NCBI GenBank assembly: GCA_027039165.1
Contig: JALWEZ010000165.1
Span: 1-9,086 of the forward strand
Length of the DNA: 9,086 nt
Reading direction: 5' to 3'
Origin: Candidatus Moraniibacteriota bacterium
GTDB taxonomy: Bacteria > Patescibacteriota > Minisyncoccia > Moranbacterales > GCA-2747515
Shown here: positions 1 to 6,627 of the stretch, one piece after another
Position numbering within the stretch: position 1 is the stretch's first letter
Layout: each line of letters starts with the position of its first letter
Program-made: the position numbers and the translations under genes
Notes under the pieces: generated by a model
Databases searched by the model: none
Told to the model about the DNA's origin: nothing
What the model saw: only the letters and a program-made list of their open reading frames with translations

Positions 1-27
1 CATTTCTATTGGTAATTGACATATTTA

Positions 28-50
28 TGTAAAAATTTTACAAAATGTAA
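28..50. repeat. Palindromic half-sites over the -35 element
   Basis: TGTAAAA (28-34) and TTTTACA (36-42) form a perfect 7-bp inverted repeat around one central A. TTACA (38-42) and TGTAA (46-50) form a second inverted repeat around AAA. The shared arm is the -35 element of the main promoter, so this could be an operator. The sequence is very A+T-rich, so chance is a real alternative and no regulator gene lies in the window. Confidence 0.3.
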
Positions 51-65
51 GAGTTTTGATATACT
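37..65 (+). promoter_or_regulatory. Sigma-70-type promoter of the ileS-ruvX unit
   Basis: The -35 element TTTACA (37-42) matches 5 of 6 consensus bases. It is followed by an ideal 17-bp spacer and the -10 element TATACT (60-65), also 5 of 6. A TG dinucleotide at 57-58 makes this an extended -10 promoter. Transcription would start near position 72, at the base of the first leader stem. A weaker tandem promoter is possible upstream: TTGACA at 16-21 with TACAAA at 39-44, also 17 bp apart. Confidence 0.75.
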
Positions 66-74
66 TTATTTACA

Positions 75-107
75 AGCTATGAAGGAGATATCACTCTGGA
101 GCTATGA
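75..107 (+). repeat. Direct repeat AGCTATGA in the T-box leader
   Basis: AGCTATGA occurs at 75-82 and again at 100-107, 25 bases apart. Both copies begin with the palindromic AGCT, so they can pair with each other (75-78 with 100-103), and either copy can pair with ATAGCT at 157-162. The repeat therefore creates competing folds for Stem I. Confidence 0.6.
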
Positions 108-212
108 GAAGAAAGTCTTTTGTAGAGATTAGTAGAACTCATCGGGTAAGCCCGTTATAGCTGTAAATGAGGAAGAATTTTTCTTCAAATAACGGTGGTA
201 CCACGGTTTTTG

Positions 213-271
213 AAATCGTCCGTTGAAATGAAAGTTTAAGTACTTTTTGATCAGCGGATGATTTTTATTTT
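213..271 (+). terminator. Regulated intrinsic terminator of the T-box
   Basis: The arm at 215-225 (ATCGTCCGTTG) pairs along its full 11 bases with 252-262 (CAGCGGATGAT), using two G-U pairs. The 3' arm runs into a T-rich tract at 262-271. An inner hairpin (AAAGT 231-235 with ACTTT 242-246) can stack inside the loop. The 5' terminator arm contains the whole 3' arm of the antiterminator (217-224), so the two structures exclude each other, which is the standard transcriptional T-box mechanism. Confidence 0.88.
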
Positions 272-294
272 GAATAATTTTTAAGTAAAAGAAA

Positions 295-3183
295 ATGACA
301 TATAAAAAATTTGACAGTAGAAAAAAATACAGCGAGATGGAGCTTGAGCAGATTGAATTTTGGAAGAAAGATGGTACTTTCAAAAAATCTGTAGAAAATA
401 GAGATAAGGGTAATTCTTATGTTTTTTATGATGGACCTCCTTTTATAACTGGAGTGCCTCATTATGGTACACTACTTTCATCAATCGCAAAGGACGTAGT
501 ACCTAGATACTGGACCATGAAAGGTAAGCGAGTTGAGCGGACTTGGGGATGGGATTGTCATGGACTTCCAGCAGAGAATTTAGTAGAAAAAAAACTAGGA
601 ATAACTGACAAAAGAGGTGTGCAAAAAGTAGGACTTGAAAAATATGTAAGCACTTGTCACGCTGAAATGGTGCGTGGTGGAAATGAATGGGAAGATACTG
701 TAGAGAGAATTGGAAGATGGGTTGAATTTAGAGGAGCTTACAAAACAATGGACAAAGACTTTATGGAGAGTGTTTGGTGGGCTTTTAAAGAACTTTACAA
801 AAAAGGTAAAATTTATGAGGGAGAGAAGGTGCTAATGTATTGTACTAGATGCGCAACTCCTATTTCAAAATCAGAAGTAGCAATGGACAATAGCTATAAA
901 GAAATAACTGATCCAAGTGTTTATGTAAAATTTGAATTAGAAGGAGAAGATGGAGTTTATTTGCTTGCGTGGACTACAACCCCTTGGACTCTTCTTGCAA
1001 ACACTGCCACTGCAATTGGAGAGGATATTGATTATGTGAAAGTTTTGGTAACTGATGAAGAAGGTAATAAGAACAAATTAATTCTTGCAAAAGATGCAAT
1101 TGAAAAAGTTTTGACAGATAAAAAACATAATTTGCTTGAATTTGAAATTTTAGAAGAATTTAAAGGTGCTGAATTGGTAGGTAAAAAGTATAAACCATTA
1201 TTTACAAGTAGAGGGCAAAAAGCTCATAGAGTGCTAAGTGCGAGTTATGTAACAACAGACAGCGGAACTGGGATTGTACACCTTGCGCCAGCTTATGGTG
1301 AAGAGGACTTTGAATTAGCTCAAGGAGAAAGTGTGCCAGTAATTCACGTTGTAGATGAACACGGAGATTATACAGAAGGCAAGTGGAGCGAGCAAAATAT
1401 CTGGACAAAAAACAAGCAAATCGCAAAAGATCTAAAAGAAGATGGGATTGTATGGAAAATAGATTATATAAAGCATGAGTATCCGCATTGTCATAGATGT
1501 GATACAAAGCTAATGTACAGAGCTCATCCTAGTTGGTTTATGAATATAAAAGACCAAAAAGACAAGATGATAGAAGAAAATGAAGGTATTAATTGGTTTC
1601 CGTCTCATATAAAAAATAAACGTTTCAAAAATATAATAACTTCAGCACCAGAATGGAATTTGTCAAGAGACAGGTTTTGGGCTACTCCTTTTCCTGTTTG
1701 GAAATGTGAGTCAGTTAAATGTGATGAAATTTGTGTTGTGGGAAGTTATGCTGAGTTAAAAGAGCTTTCTGGTGTGTTTTTAGAGGATTATCACAGACCA
1801 TATGTTGATAAGATAACTTTTGACTGCCCAAAGTGCAAAAGCAAAATGAAAAGAATTTCTAAGGTTCTTGATTGCTGGTTTGAATCTGGTTCTATGCCAT
1901 TTGCTCAGTTTCATTATCCTTTTGAAAACAAAGAAAAGTTTGAGAAAAATTTCCCAGGTGATTTTATAGCAGAATACATCGGACAGGTTCGAGCTTGGTT
2001 TTATTATTTACATGCAATTTCAATAGGGTTATTTGGAGAAAAAGCATTTAAAAATGTAATAGTTACAGGTACAATTGCAGGAAACGATGGCAAGAAAATG
2101 TCTAAATCACTTGGAAATTACACAGAGCCCGATAAATTATTAGAAAAATACAGCTCTGATGCACTTAGATTTTTGCTTATGACTTCGCCTCTGATGCATG
2201 GAGATGATTATACTTTGGTTGATAAAGATGTGGCAGATATTCAGAGGAAATTGGGTACGCTTTGGCAAAGTTATAGTTTTTTTGTAATGTACGCAAATGT
2301 TGATAATTGGCAAAGTGACGATAGTTTCTTGCCAAATGAAGTGGAAAACGTGTTGGATGTGTGGATTATTGCAAAACTTCATAAATTGATAGCTACAGTT
2401 GATACTAATTTAGAAAAATATGATTTGCCTTCAGCTTATAAGCCTGTTTTGGAATTTATAGATGATTTGTCTAATTGGTATATAAGGAGATCTAGAAAGA
2501 GGTTTTGGAAAAGTGAAAATGATTCAGATAAAAACTCAGCTTACAGCGTACTGCACTATACTTTGGTAGAGCTTTCCAAGACAATTGCACCAATAACTCC
2601 ATTTATTGCAGAAGAAATTTATAAGAATTTAACTAACAAAGAGAGTGTTCATTTAGAAAATTTTCCAAAATCAGATAAGTCTTTAATTGATAATGATTTA
2701 ATTGAGGAAATGTCAAGAGTTAGGGAGGCTATAAGTGAAGGCTTAAAAATGAGAGCAAAAAAACAAATAAAAGTTCGTCAACCATTAGCTTCTGTTACAA
2801 TACAGGGAAAAGCGTTTTCTCAAATGTTTGTAAGTGTCGTTTTGGAAGAACTTAATGTGAAGGAAGTTAAATTTTGTGAAAATACAAGTGATTTAGTGGT
2901 TCTTGATGAGAATATAACAAAAGAGCTAAAGATCGAAGGACTAGCTAGAGAAATAATTAGATTTGTACAGCAATCAAGGAAAAAAGCGGATTTTGATGTA
3001 GATGATAGGATAACTTTAGGCTTTGTGGGCTTGGAAGAGGTTTTTTCTGCACACGAAAAATTAATTGCTCGTGAAGTTTTGGCAAAAGAAGTTGTAAGTG
3101 GTGAGATTAAAGAGTGTGATTATACAGATGAGACAACGATTGATAAAAAACAGTTAAAAATTTATCTTAAGAAATTTAATTAA
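295..3183 (+). CDS. ileS: Isoleucyl-tRNA synthetase, eukaryote-like type 2
   Basis: This cytoplasmic class I synthetase attaches isoleucine to tRNA-Ile. At 962 residues it is slightly shorter than typical type 2 enzymes (about 1,040), mostly at the C-terminus. The HIGH-type motif reads HYGT (56-59) after GPPF, followed by GWDCHGLP. The CP1 editing domain has the threonine-rich WTTTPWT (226-232) and GTGIVH...GEED with the conserved Asp338. KMSKS is exact at 601-605. Cysteine pairs C399/C402, C471/C476 and C511/C514 suggest zinc sites. The C-terminal part has the anticodon-binding helices and the RQPL motif (828-831) seen in type 2 enzymes, the group that includes mupirocin-resistant forms. The ATG at 295 is chosen because the KKFD...E.E..FW start is typical of the family; there is no Shine-Dalgarno sequence, only an A-rich stretch. 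The T-box upstream controls the gene, and ruvX follows with no gap. Resistance to mupirocin is an inference only. Confidence 0.97.
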   Translation: MTYKKFDSRKKYSEMELEQIEFWKKDGTFKKSVENRDKGNSYVFYDGPPFITGVPHYGTLLSSIAKDVVPRYWTMKGKRVERTWGWDCHGLPAENLVEKKLGITDKRGVQKVGLEKYVSTCHAEMVRGGNEWEDTVERIGRWVEFRGAYKTMDKDFMESVWWAFKELYKKGKIYEGEKVLMYCTRCATPISKSEVAMDNSYKEITDPSVYVKFELEGEDGVYLLAWTTTPWTLLANTATAIGEDIDYVKVLVTDEEGNKNKLILAKDAIEKVLTDKKHNLLEFEILEEFKGAELVGKKYKPLFTSRGQKAHRVLSASYVTTDSGTGIVHLAPAYGEEDFELAQGESVPVIHVVDEHGDYTEGKWSEQNIWTKNKQIAKDLKEDGIVWKIDYIKHEYPHCHRCDTKLMYRAHPSWFMNIKDQKDKMIEENEGINWFPSHIKNKRFKNIITSAPEWNLSRDRFWATPFPVWKCESVKCDEICVVGSYAELKELSGVFLEDYHRPYVDKITFDCPKCKSKMKRISKVLDCWFESGSMPFAQFHYPFENKEKFEKNFPGDFIAEYIGQVRAWFYYLHAISIGLFGEKAFKNVIVTGTIAGNDGKKMSKSLGNYTEPDKLLEKYSSDALRFLLMTSPLMHGDDYTLVDKDVADIQRKLGTLWQSYSFFVMYANVDNWQSDDSFLPNEVENVLDVWIIAKLHKLIATVDTNLEKYDLPSAYKPVLEFIDDLSNWYIRRSRKRFWKSENDSDKNSAYSVLHYTLVELSKTIAPITPFIAEEIYKNLTNKESVHLENFPKSDKSLIDNDLIEEMSRVREAISEGLKMRAKKQIKVRQPLASVTIQGKAFSQMFVSVVLEELNVKEVKFCENTSDLVVLDENITKELKIEGLAREIIRFVQQSRKKADFDVDDRITLGFVGLEEVFSAHEKLIAREVLAKEVVSGEIKECDYTDETTIDKKQLKIYLKKFN

Positions 3184-3573
3184 ATGAAGTATTATCTAGG
3201 GCTTGATTGGGGAGAAAAAAAGATTGGTGTTGCTTTTGGTGAAGATGAAACCAATCAGGCTTTTGGGTATGGAGCTTTACCGAATTCTCAGGAGATTTAC
3301 AAAAAATTAAATGGTTTGATAGTAGAGTATGAAGTAGAAAAAATTGTGCTTGGTATACAAAAAAACAAACTTCAAAACGATAATTCAATTAAAATTGAAA
3401 AATTTGGGAAAAAATTAGCAGAGTTTAGTGGGAAAGAAGTAGTTTTTTCTGAAGAGATGTTTACTACAAGAGAAGCTCAAAACAATCTAAAACAAGCTAA
3501 TAAAAAAAATATCTCAAAAAAAGACGACGCAGAATCTGCTAGAATAATACTTCAGAATTTTTTGGATTTATAG
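3184..3573 (+). CDS. ruvX: YqgF/RuvX family RNase H-fold protein
   Basis: This is a small cytoplasmic protein of the YqgF family, proposed to be a Holliday-junction resolvase or a nuclease in 16S rRNA 5'-end processing. Its 129 residues are at the short end of the normal range. Family landmarks appear in order: LGLDWGEKKIGVA with Asp8, the strand VEKIVLGI (51-58), the SEEMFTT segment (89-95) equivalent to the DERxTT motif, and KKDDAESARIILQNFL near the end with Asp114/Asp115. The acidic residues Asp8, Glu90/91 and Asp114/115 give the expected catalytic set. The ATG directly follows the ileS stop codon, so the two genes are almost certainly co-transcribed and translationally coupled. No separate promoter or ribosome binding site is visible. 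The usual Pro after VLGI is replaced by Gln (VLGIQ), a small deviation. No clear terminator follows the gene. Confidence 0.88.
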   Translation: MKYYLGLDWGEKKIGVAFGEDETNQAFGYGALPNSQEIYKKLNGLIVEYEVEKIVLGIQKNKLQNDNSIKIEKFGKKLAEFSGKEVVFSEEMFTTREAQNNLKQANKKNISKKDDAESARIILQNFLDL

Positions 3574-3590
3574 AAAAATTTTAAGTCATG

Positions 3591-3617
3591 TTCAAAATTA
3601 ATTTTTTGTAGTACAAT
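3591..3617 (+). promoter_or_regulatory. Probable promoter of the galT-tpiA-gap operon
   Basis: TACAAT (3612-3617) matches the -10 consensus at 5 of 6 positions. The best -35 candidate is TTCAAA (3591-3596), but the 15-bp spacer is short, so only the -10 is convincing. Transcription would start near 3624, giving a leader of about 60 nt. The 112-base gap after ruvX shows no G+C-rich terminator, so some read-through from unit 1 is possible. Confidence 0.45.
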
Positions 3618-3685
3618 ATGTGTATGAAGTTTTGAGGGAATTTTTATATTGGGAGTGTGATAATACTAAAAATAATAAAAATAAA

Positions 3686-4723
3686 ATGAGAGATCAACAA
3701 ATATACAAAAGATTGCATTATGGAGAATCTGAGTTTAGATATGACTTGTTGAGAAATGAATGGGTTATAGTGGCAAAAGAGTGTGGAAAAAGGCCGCAAG
3801 ATTTTTTTGATAATAAGTTTATCATTGAGAAAGATTCTGATGTAGATGTGCTTGAGTTACTTGAGAGTGATGATGCCTCTGAGATAGATACATTGGTTTA
3901 CAAAGATAAAAAACAAGGTTGGACAACAAAGGTGTTTGAGAATAAATATCCTATGTTAATTGATAAAAGTTTAATAAATGACGTGTCTGAGGGACCTTTT
4001 CCAGCTTTTAGTGCTAGTGGAGTTCATGAAATAGTAGTAAAAAACAATGGAGAAAAACCATTTGCTGACATGGAAATAGTTGAAATTGCTGAAATCATAG
4101 ATGCTTATCAAGATAGATACCTTTCTCTTATGAAAGACAAAAATATAAAAAGTATTAGTATTTTTCATAATCATGGAGAGTCTGCAGGTGGTTCTATAAA
4201 TCATCCACACTCTCAAATAATTGCTCTTCCTATAATAGCAAGTTCTGTGGAGAGAGAATTAATTGCATCTGAGAGATATATGCAGAAAAATAAAATCAAT
4301 TTATTTGATACTATGCGTGATTATGAGATGCAAGTTAAAAAAAGAGTTGTTTATGAAAATGAGGATTATGTTTTGTATTGTCCATTTGCTTCAAGAAAAG
4401 CTTTTTCTATGCGTATAGTTCCAAAAAAGACAAATGCTTATTTTGAGAGAATTACTGACATAGAAAAACTTTCACTAGCAGATGTATTAAGGGAAGGTAT
4501 TAATGTTTTAAATAAAGGATTGAATTCTCCTGATTATAATTTTTATCTGCATACAGCTCCTTGTGATGGGCAAGAATATGAGTATTATTCGTATTTTTTG
4601 GATATTTATCCAAAAACTCAAGTTTACGCTGGATTTGAAATGGCTACTGATATGGATATAGTGCCGATTTCTCCGGAAGATTCAGCTTCTTTTCTTAAAG
4701 AATTTGTTGTTGAGTCGGAATGA
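3686..4723 (+). CDS. GalT-family (HIT fold) hexose-1-phosphate nucleotidyltransferase
   Basis: A 345-residue protein resembling galactose-1-phosphate uridylyltransferase, which exchanges a nucleoside monophosphate between sugar phosphates through a nucleotidyl-histidine. The N-terminus has the family pattern FRYDLLRNEWVIVA...KRPQDF. The active-site region HNHGESAGGS...HPHSQ spans 161-177, with His175 the expected nucleophile. YCPFASR (231-237) and AGFEMATDMDIVP near the end also fit the family. The usual N-terminal CxxC zinc pair after KRPxDF is missing, so the structural zinc of classic GalT is probably absent. I chose the ATG at 3686 over the in-frame ATG at 3620, because 3620 lies upstream of the likely transcription start and the extra 22 residues (Asn/Lys-rich) have no family match. 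The stop is TGA; tpiA begins 19 bases later. No galE or galK is present, so the true substrate is open: an ADP-glucose or UDP-sugar phosphorylase-type activity is an alternative. Confidence 0.85.
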   Translation: MRDQQIYKRLHYGESEFRYDLLRNEWVIVAKECGKRPQDFFDNKFIIEKDSDVDVLELLESDDASEIDTLVYKDKKQGWTTKVFENKYPMLIDKSLINDVSEGPFPAFSASGVHEIVVKNNGEKPFADMEIVEIAEIIDAYQDRYLSLMKDKNIKSISIFHNHGESAGGSINHPHSQIIALPIIASSVERELIASERYMQKNKINLFDTMRDYEMQVKKRVVYENEDYVLYCPFASRKAFSMRIVPKKTNAYFERITDIEKLSLADVLREGINVLNKGLNSPDYNFYLHTAPCDGQEYEYYSYFLDIYPKTQVYAGFEMATDMDIVPISPEDSASFLKEFVVESE

Positions 4724-4742
4724 TTTGATTATTTATAAAAAT

Positions 4743-5513
4743 ATGCAAAAGAGAAAAATTGTTATTGGAAATTTGAAAATGAATTTAGAAACTGTTTCTA
4801 TGAGGAAGCAGTATTTAAAGGATTCAGAAAATGCATTCAATAAAGAAATATTTGAAAATGTAAATGTAGTTTTGTGTCCGCAGAATTTATATTTAGAGTC
4901 TTTTGTGAATTTTTTTAAAGAAAAAAATGTGGTTATTGGCGCACAGGATTGTTTTTGGGAGACTTATGGAGCACACACTGGTGAAATTTCTCCTAAAACT
5001 ATTAAGTCTCTGGGAGCTGAGTATGTTATAATAGGACATAGTGAGAGAAGAACGCTAGGAGAAACAGATGAAGAAGTTTCAAAAAAATGCTCCACAGCTC
5101 TTAGAGTAGGTCTTATCCCAATTATTTGTGTGGGTTATATAGGGCAAAAAGAAGACGAAACTCTTGCTATTAGCGATAGTATTGAGTCGATTTTAAATAA
5201 TGTCTCACAAGAAGACTTGAAAAAAATAATTTTTGCTTACGAACCTGTGTGGGCAATAGGCTCTGGAAAAACTCCTAGTGTAGATGATATACATACGGTA
5301 GTTTTGTATATCAAGAAAATAATTGGAAAAAAGTTTTCTTCTGAGATAATTGATGATATAAGTATTTTATATGGAGGAAGTGTTTCGCCAGAAAATATTT
5401 CTAATATAGTTACACAAGCACACGTTGATGGAGTTTTGATAGGTGGAGTGAGTTTGCAAGCCGAAAGATTTGCAAAAACTGTTAAAATAATTAATAATTT
5501 ATTAAAAAAATAA
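4743..5513 (+). CDS. tpiA: Triosephosphate isomerase
   Basis: This enzyme interconverts dihydroxyacetone phosphate and glyceraldehyde 3-phosphate in the cytoplasm. The 256-residue length is normal for the TIM barrel. All catalytic parts are present: Lys12 in GNLKMN, His99 in IIGHSERR, Glu167 in AYEPVWAIGSGKTP (which includes the flexible loop), and the phosphate-binding GGS (211-213) in LYGGSVSPEN. The residue before Lys12 is Leu where most family members have Trp (GNWKMN). I chose the ATG at 4743, which puts the catalytic lysine at its usual distance from the N-terminus. A TTG further upstream (4704) would add 13 residues and overlap the previous gene. The product feeds directly into the enzyme encoded next, whose start lies one base after the tpiA stop, so the two are surely in one operon. 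Confidence 0.96.
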   Translation: MQKRKIVIGNLKMNLETVSMRKQYLKDSENAFNKEIFENVNVVLCPQNLYLESFVNFFKEKNVVIGAQDCFWETYGAHTGEISPKTIKSLGAEYVIIGHSERRTLGETDEEVSKKCSTALRVGLIPIICVGYIGQKEDETLAISDSIESILNNVSQEDLKKIIFAYEPVWAIGSGKTPSVDDIHTVVLYIKKIIGKKFSSEIIDDISILYGGSVSPENISNIVTQAHVDGVLIGGVSLQAERFAKTVKIINNLLKK

Positions 5514-5514
5514 T

Positions 5515-6525
5515 ATGAGAAAGACAAAAATTGCCATAAATGGTTTTGGTAGAATAGGAAGAGCTGCGTTTAGAATTTTAGCTCTAAGGGATGATGTGGA
5601 AATTGTAGGGATTAATGATCTAACGGACAATAAAACGCTAGCATATTTGTTGCAATATGACAGTGTCTTTAGAAAGTATGAAAAGCAAGTTTCAGTTTAT
5701 GAGGATGGAATTGTGGTTGATAATAAAAATTATAGAGTTTTTTCAAGTCCAAAGCCAGAAGAATTGCCTTGGGGAGAGCTAGAGGTTGACGTGGTATTGG
5801 AGTGTACTGGTAGATTTGTAAAAGACGGAGCAGCTTATGCTCACATAGAAGCTGGAGCAAAGAAAGTTGTGTTAAGTGCTCCTGCAAAAGGAGATGACTC
5901 AAAAGTGTCAACTTGTGTTTTAGGAGTTTCAGAGCCAGATGAAGAGAAGTCTATAATTTCAAATGCATCGTGCACTACTAACTCTGTAGCTCCAGTTGCA
6001 AAAGTTATAAATGATGTTTTTGGTGTAAAAAATGCTATGATGACTACAATTCACTCGTATACCTCAACTCAAAAACTTCAAGACGGTCCTGGTGGTGATT
6101 ACAGAAAGTCTAGGGCTGCAGCTCAAAATATAATCCCAACTACCACAGGAGCAGCTATTGCAGCAACAAAAGTAGTTCCAGAATTAGTGGGTAAGTTTGA
6201 TGGGATGGCAGTGAGAGTTCCAACTATTGATGTTTCTCTCTCAGATTTTACTTTTGTACTTGAAAAAAATGTTACTGTTGAAGAAGTGAATAATGCATTA
6301 ATTGAAGCTTCTTCTGGATATTTAAATGGAATTTTAGGTGTTTCAGATGAGCCTTTGGTTTCAAGTGATTTTATAGGATGTGCTTATTCTGGAGTAGTAG
6401 ATTTGGAGTTTACAAAAGTTGTTGGTGGCAATATGGTAAAGGTGCTGGTGTGGTATGATAATGAATGGGGATATGCAAATAGACTTACAGATATGGCGCT
6501 GAAAGTAGCTCAAGAATTAAATTAA
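5515..6525 (+). CDS. gap: Glyceraldehyde-3-phosphate dehydrogenase (type I)
   Basis: This enzyme oxidises and phosphorylates glyceraldehyde 3-phosphate to 1,3-bisphosphoglycerate. Its 336 residues match the family. The Rossmann motif INGFGRIGR is at 8-16. Asp35 in INDLTD is the residue that favours NAD over NADP. Catalytic Cys153 lies in SNASCTTN, and His180 lies in TIHSYTSTQ. The DGP segment followed by SRAAAQNIIPTTTGAA resembles the E. coli type rather than the NADP-using photosynthetic type. The C-terminal WYDNEWGYANRL is intact. The gene is last in its operon: the tpiA stop lies one base upstream and a strong terminator follows 14 bases after its own stop. Phosphoglycerate kinase, often found beside gap and tpiA, is not in the window. 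Confidence 0.97.
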   Translation: MRKTKIAINGFGRIGRAAFRILALRDDVEIVGINDLTDNKTLAYLLQYDSVFRKYEKQVSVYEDGIVVDNKNYRVFSSPKPEELPWGELEVDVVLECTGRFVKDGAAYAHIEAGAKKVVLSAPAKGDDSKVSTCVLGVSEPDEEKSIISNASCTTNSVAPVAKVINDVFGVKNAMMTTIHSYTSTQKLQDGPGGDYRKSRAAAQNIIPTTTGAAIAATKVVPELVGKFDGMAVRVPTIDVSLSDFTFVLEKNVTVEEVNNALIEASSGYLNGILGVSDEPLVSSDFIGCAYSGVVDLEFTKVVGGNMVKVLVWYDNEWGYANRLTDMALKVAQELN

Positions 6526-6538
6526 ACAATTTCTCTTT

Positions 6539-6572
6539 CGTGCACTGGTTTATAAGCTGGTGCACGTTTTTT
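6539..6572 (+). terminator. Intrinsic terminator after gap
   Basis: CGTGCAC (6539-6545) pairs perfectly with GTGCACG (6560-6566). The helix continues inward through T6546-T6550 with G6556-G6559 and A6555 (three G-U pairs), giving about 12 bp closed by a TATA loop. Six T residues (6567-6572) follow. This ends the galT-tpiA-gap unit and separates it from the next gene. Confidence 0.95.
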
Positions 6573-6587
6573 ATTTATGAATAAATA

Positions 6588-6596
6588 TGCTAAACT
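6588..6596 (+). promoter_or_regulatory. Possible extended -10 promoter for the fusion gene
   Basis: TG (6588-6589), one base, then TAAACT (6591-6596) gives an extended -10 element. TATGCT (6586-6591) is an overlapping alternative. The position of a -35 element, 17 bp upstream, falls in the T tract of the preceding terminator and matches poorly. The strong terminator just upstream means this gene needs its own promoter, which supports the call. The untranslated leader would be only about 25 bases. Confidence 0.4.
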
Positions 6597-6627
6597 TAAT
6601 GAGTAATGAACTTAATTTAAGTCTGAT

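Larger units (their letters stand above)
72..271 (+). promoter_or_regulatory. T-box riboswitch (tRNA-Ile sensing) in the ileS leader
   Basis: The leader of ileS carries the T-box signature. AACGG (191-195) pairs perfectly with CCGTT (220-224), TGGTACC (196-202) is the conserved bulge, and ACG (203-205) pairs with CGT (217-219); together these form the antiterminator. The bulge bases TGGT complement an NCCA tRNA end whose discriminator base is A, as in tRNA-Ile. A short hairpin just upstream (172-177 with 181-186) fits Stem III. ATGAG (104-108) with CTCAT (138-142) may be Stem II, and CGGG/CCCG (143-146, 151-154) is a further hairpin. The best specifier candidate is the Ile codon ATC at 90-92, followed by A, in a loop closed by GGAG/CTCT. 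The Stem I fold is not settled because TTTACAAGCTAT (69-80) can also pair with the 157-167 region. The T-box and its switch are read directly; specificity is supported by the downstream ileS gene. Confidence 0.9.

Noticed and set aside
104..160. Short leader-peptide frame (18 codons, starts MRRKSF) inside the ileS leader, with AAGGAG upstream at 82-87
   Set aside because: The spacing from AAGGAG to the ATG is 16 bases, too long for normal initiation. The frame holds only one Ile codon, and the T-box already explains the regulation.
3574..3610. Possible terminator between ruvX and galT
   Set aside because: Only A-T pairs can be formed, with no G+C core, so there is no convincing intrinsic terminator.
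3620..3685. N-terminal extension of the GalT-like protein by 22 residues
   Set aside because: Its ATG lies just after the -10 element and before the expected transcription start, and the added residues are Asn/Lys-rich with no family match.
4721..4738. Read-through of the galT TGA as glycine (altered genetic code), ending at TAA 12 bases later
   Set aside because: None of the six genes has an internal in-frame TGA despite abundant glycine and tryptophan codons, so the standard code fits.
4704..4742. TTG start that would add 13 residues to triosephosphate isomerase and overlap galT
   Set aside because: The ATG at 4743 places the catalytic lysine at the usual position, and the extension has no family counterpart.
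5237..5527. Reverse-strand open frame of 96 codons opposite tpiA, and similar reverse frames opposite ileS, galT and gap
   Set aside because: All lie entirely or almost entirely over well-conserved forward genes, have low-complexity or unnatural composition and show no recognisable motif.
6606..6620. Five-codon minicistron (MNLI and stop) just ahead of the fusion gene
   Set aside because: It would start within a few bases of the expected transcript end and has no ribosome binding site; such tiny frames are common by chance in A+T-rich DNA.
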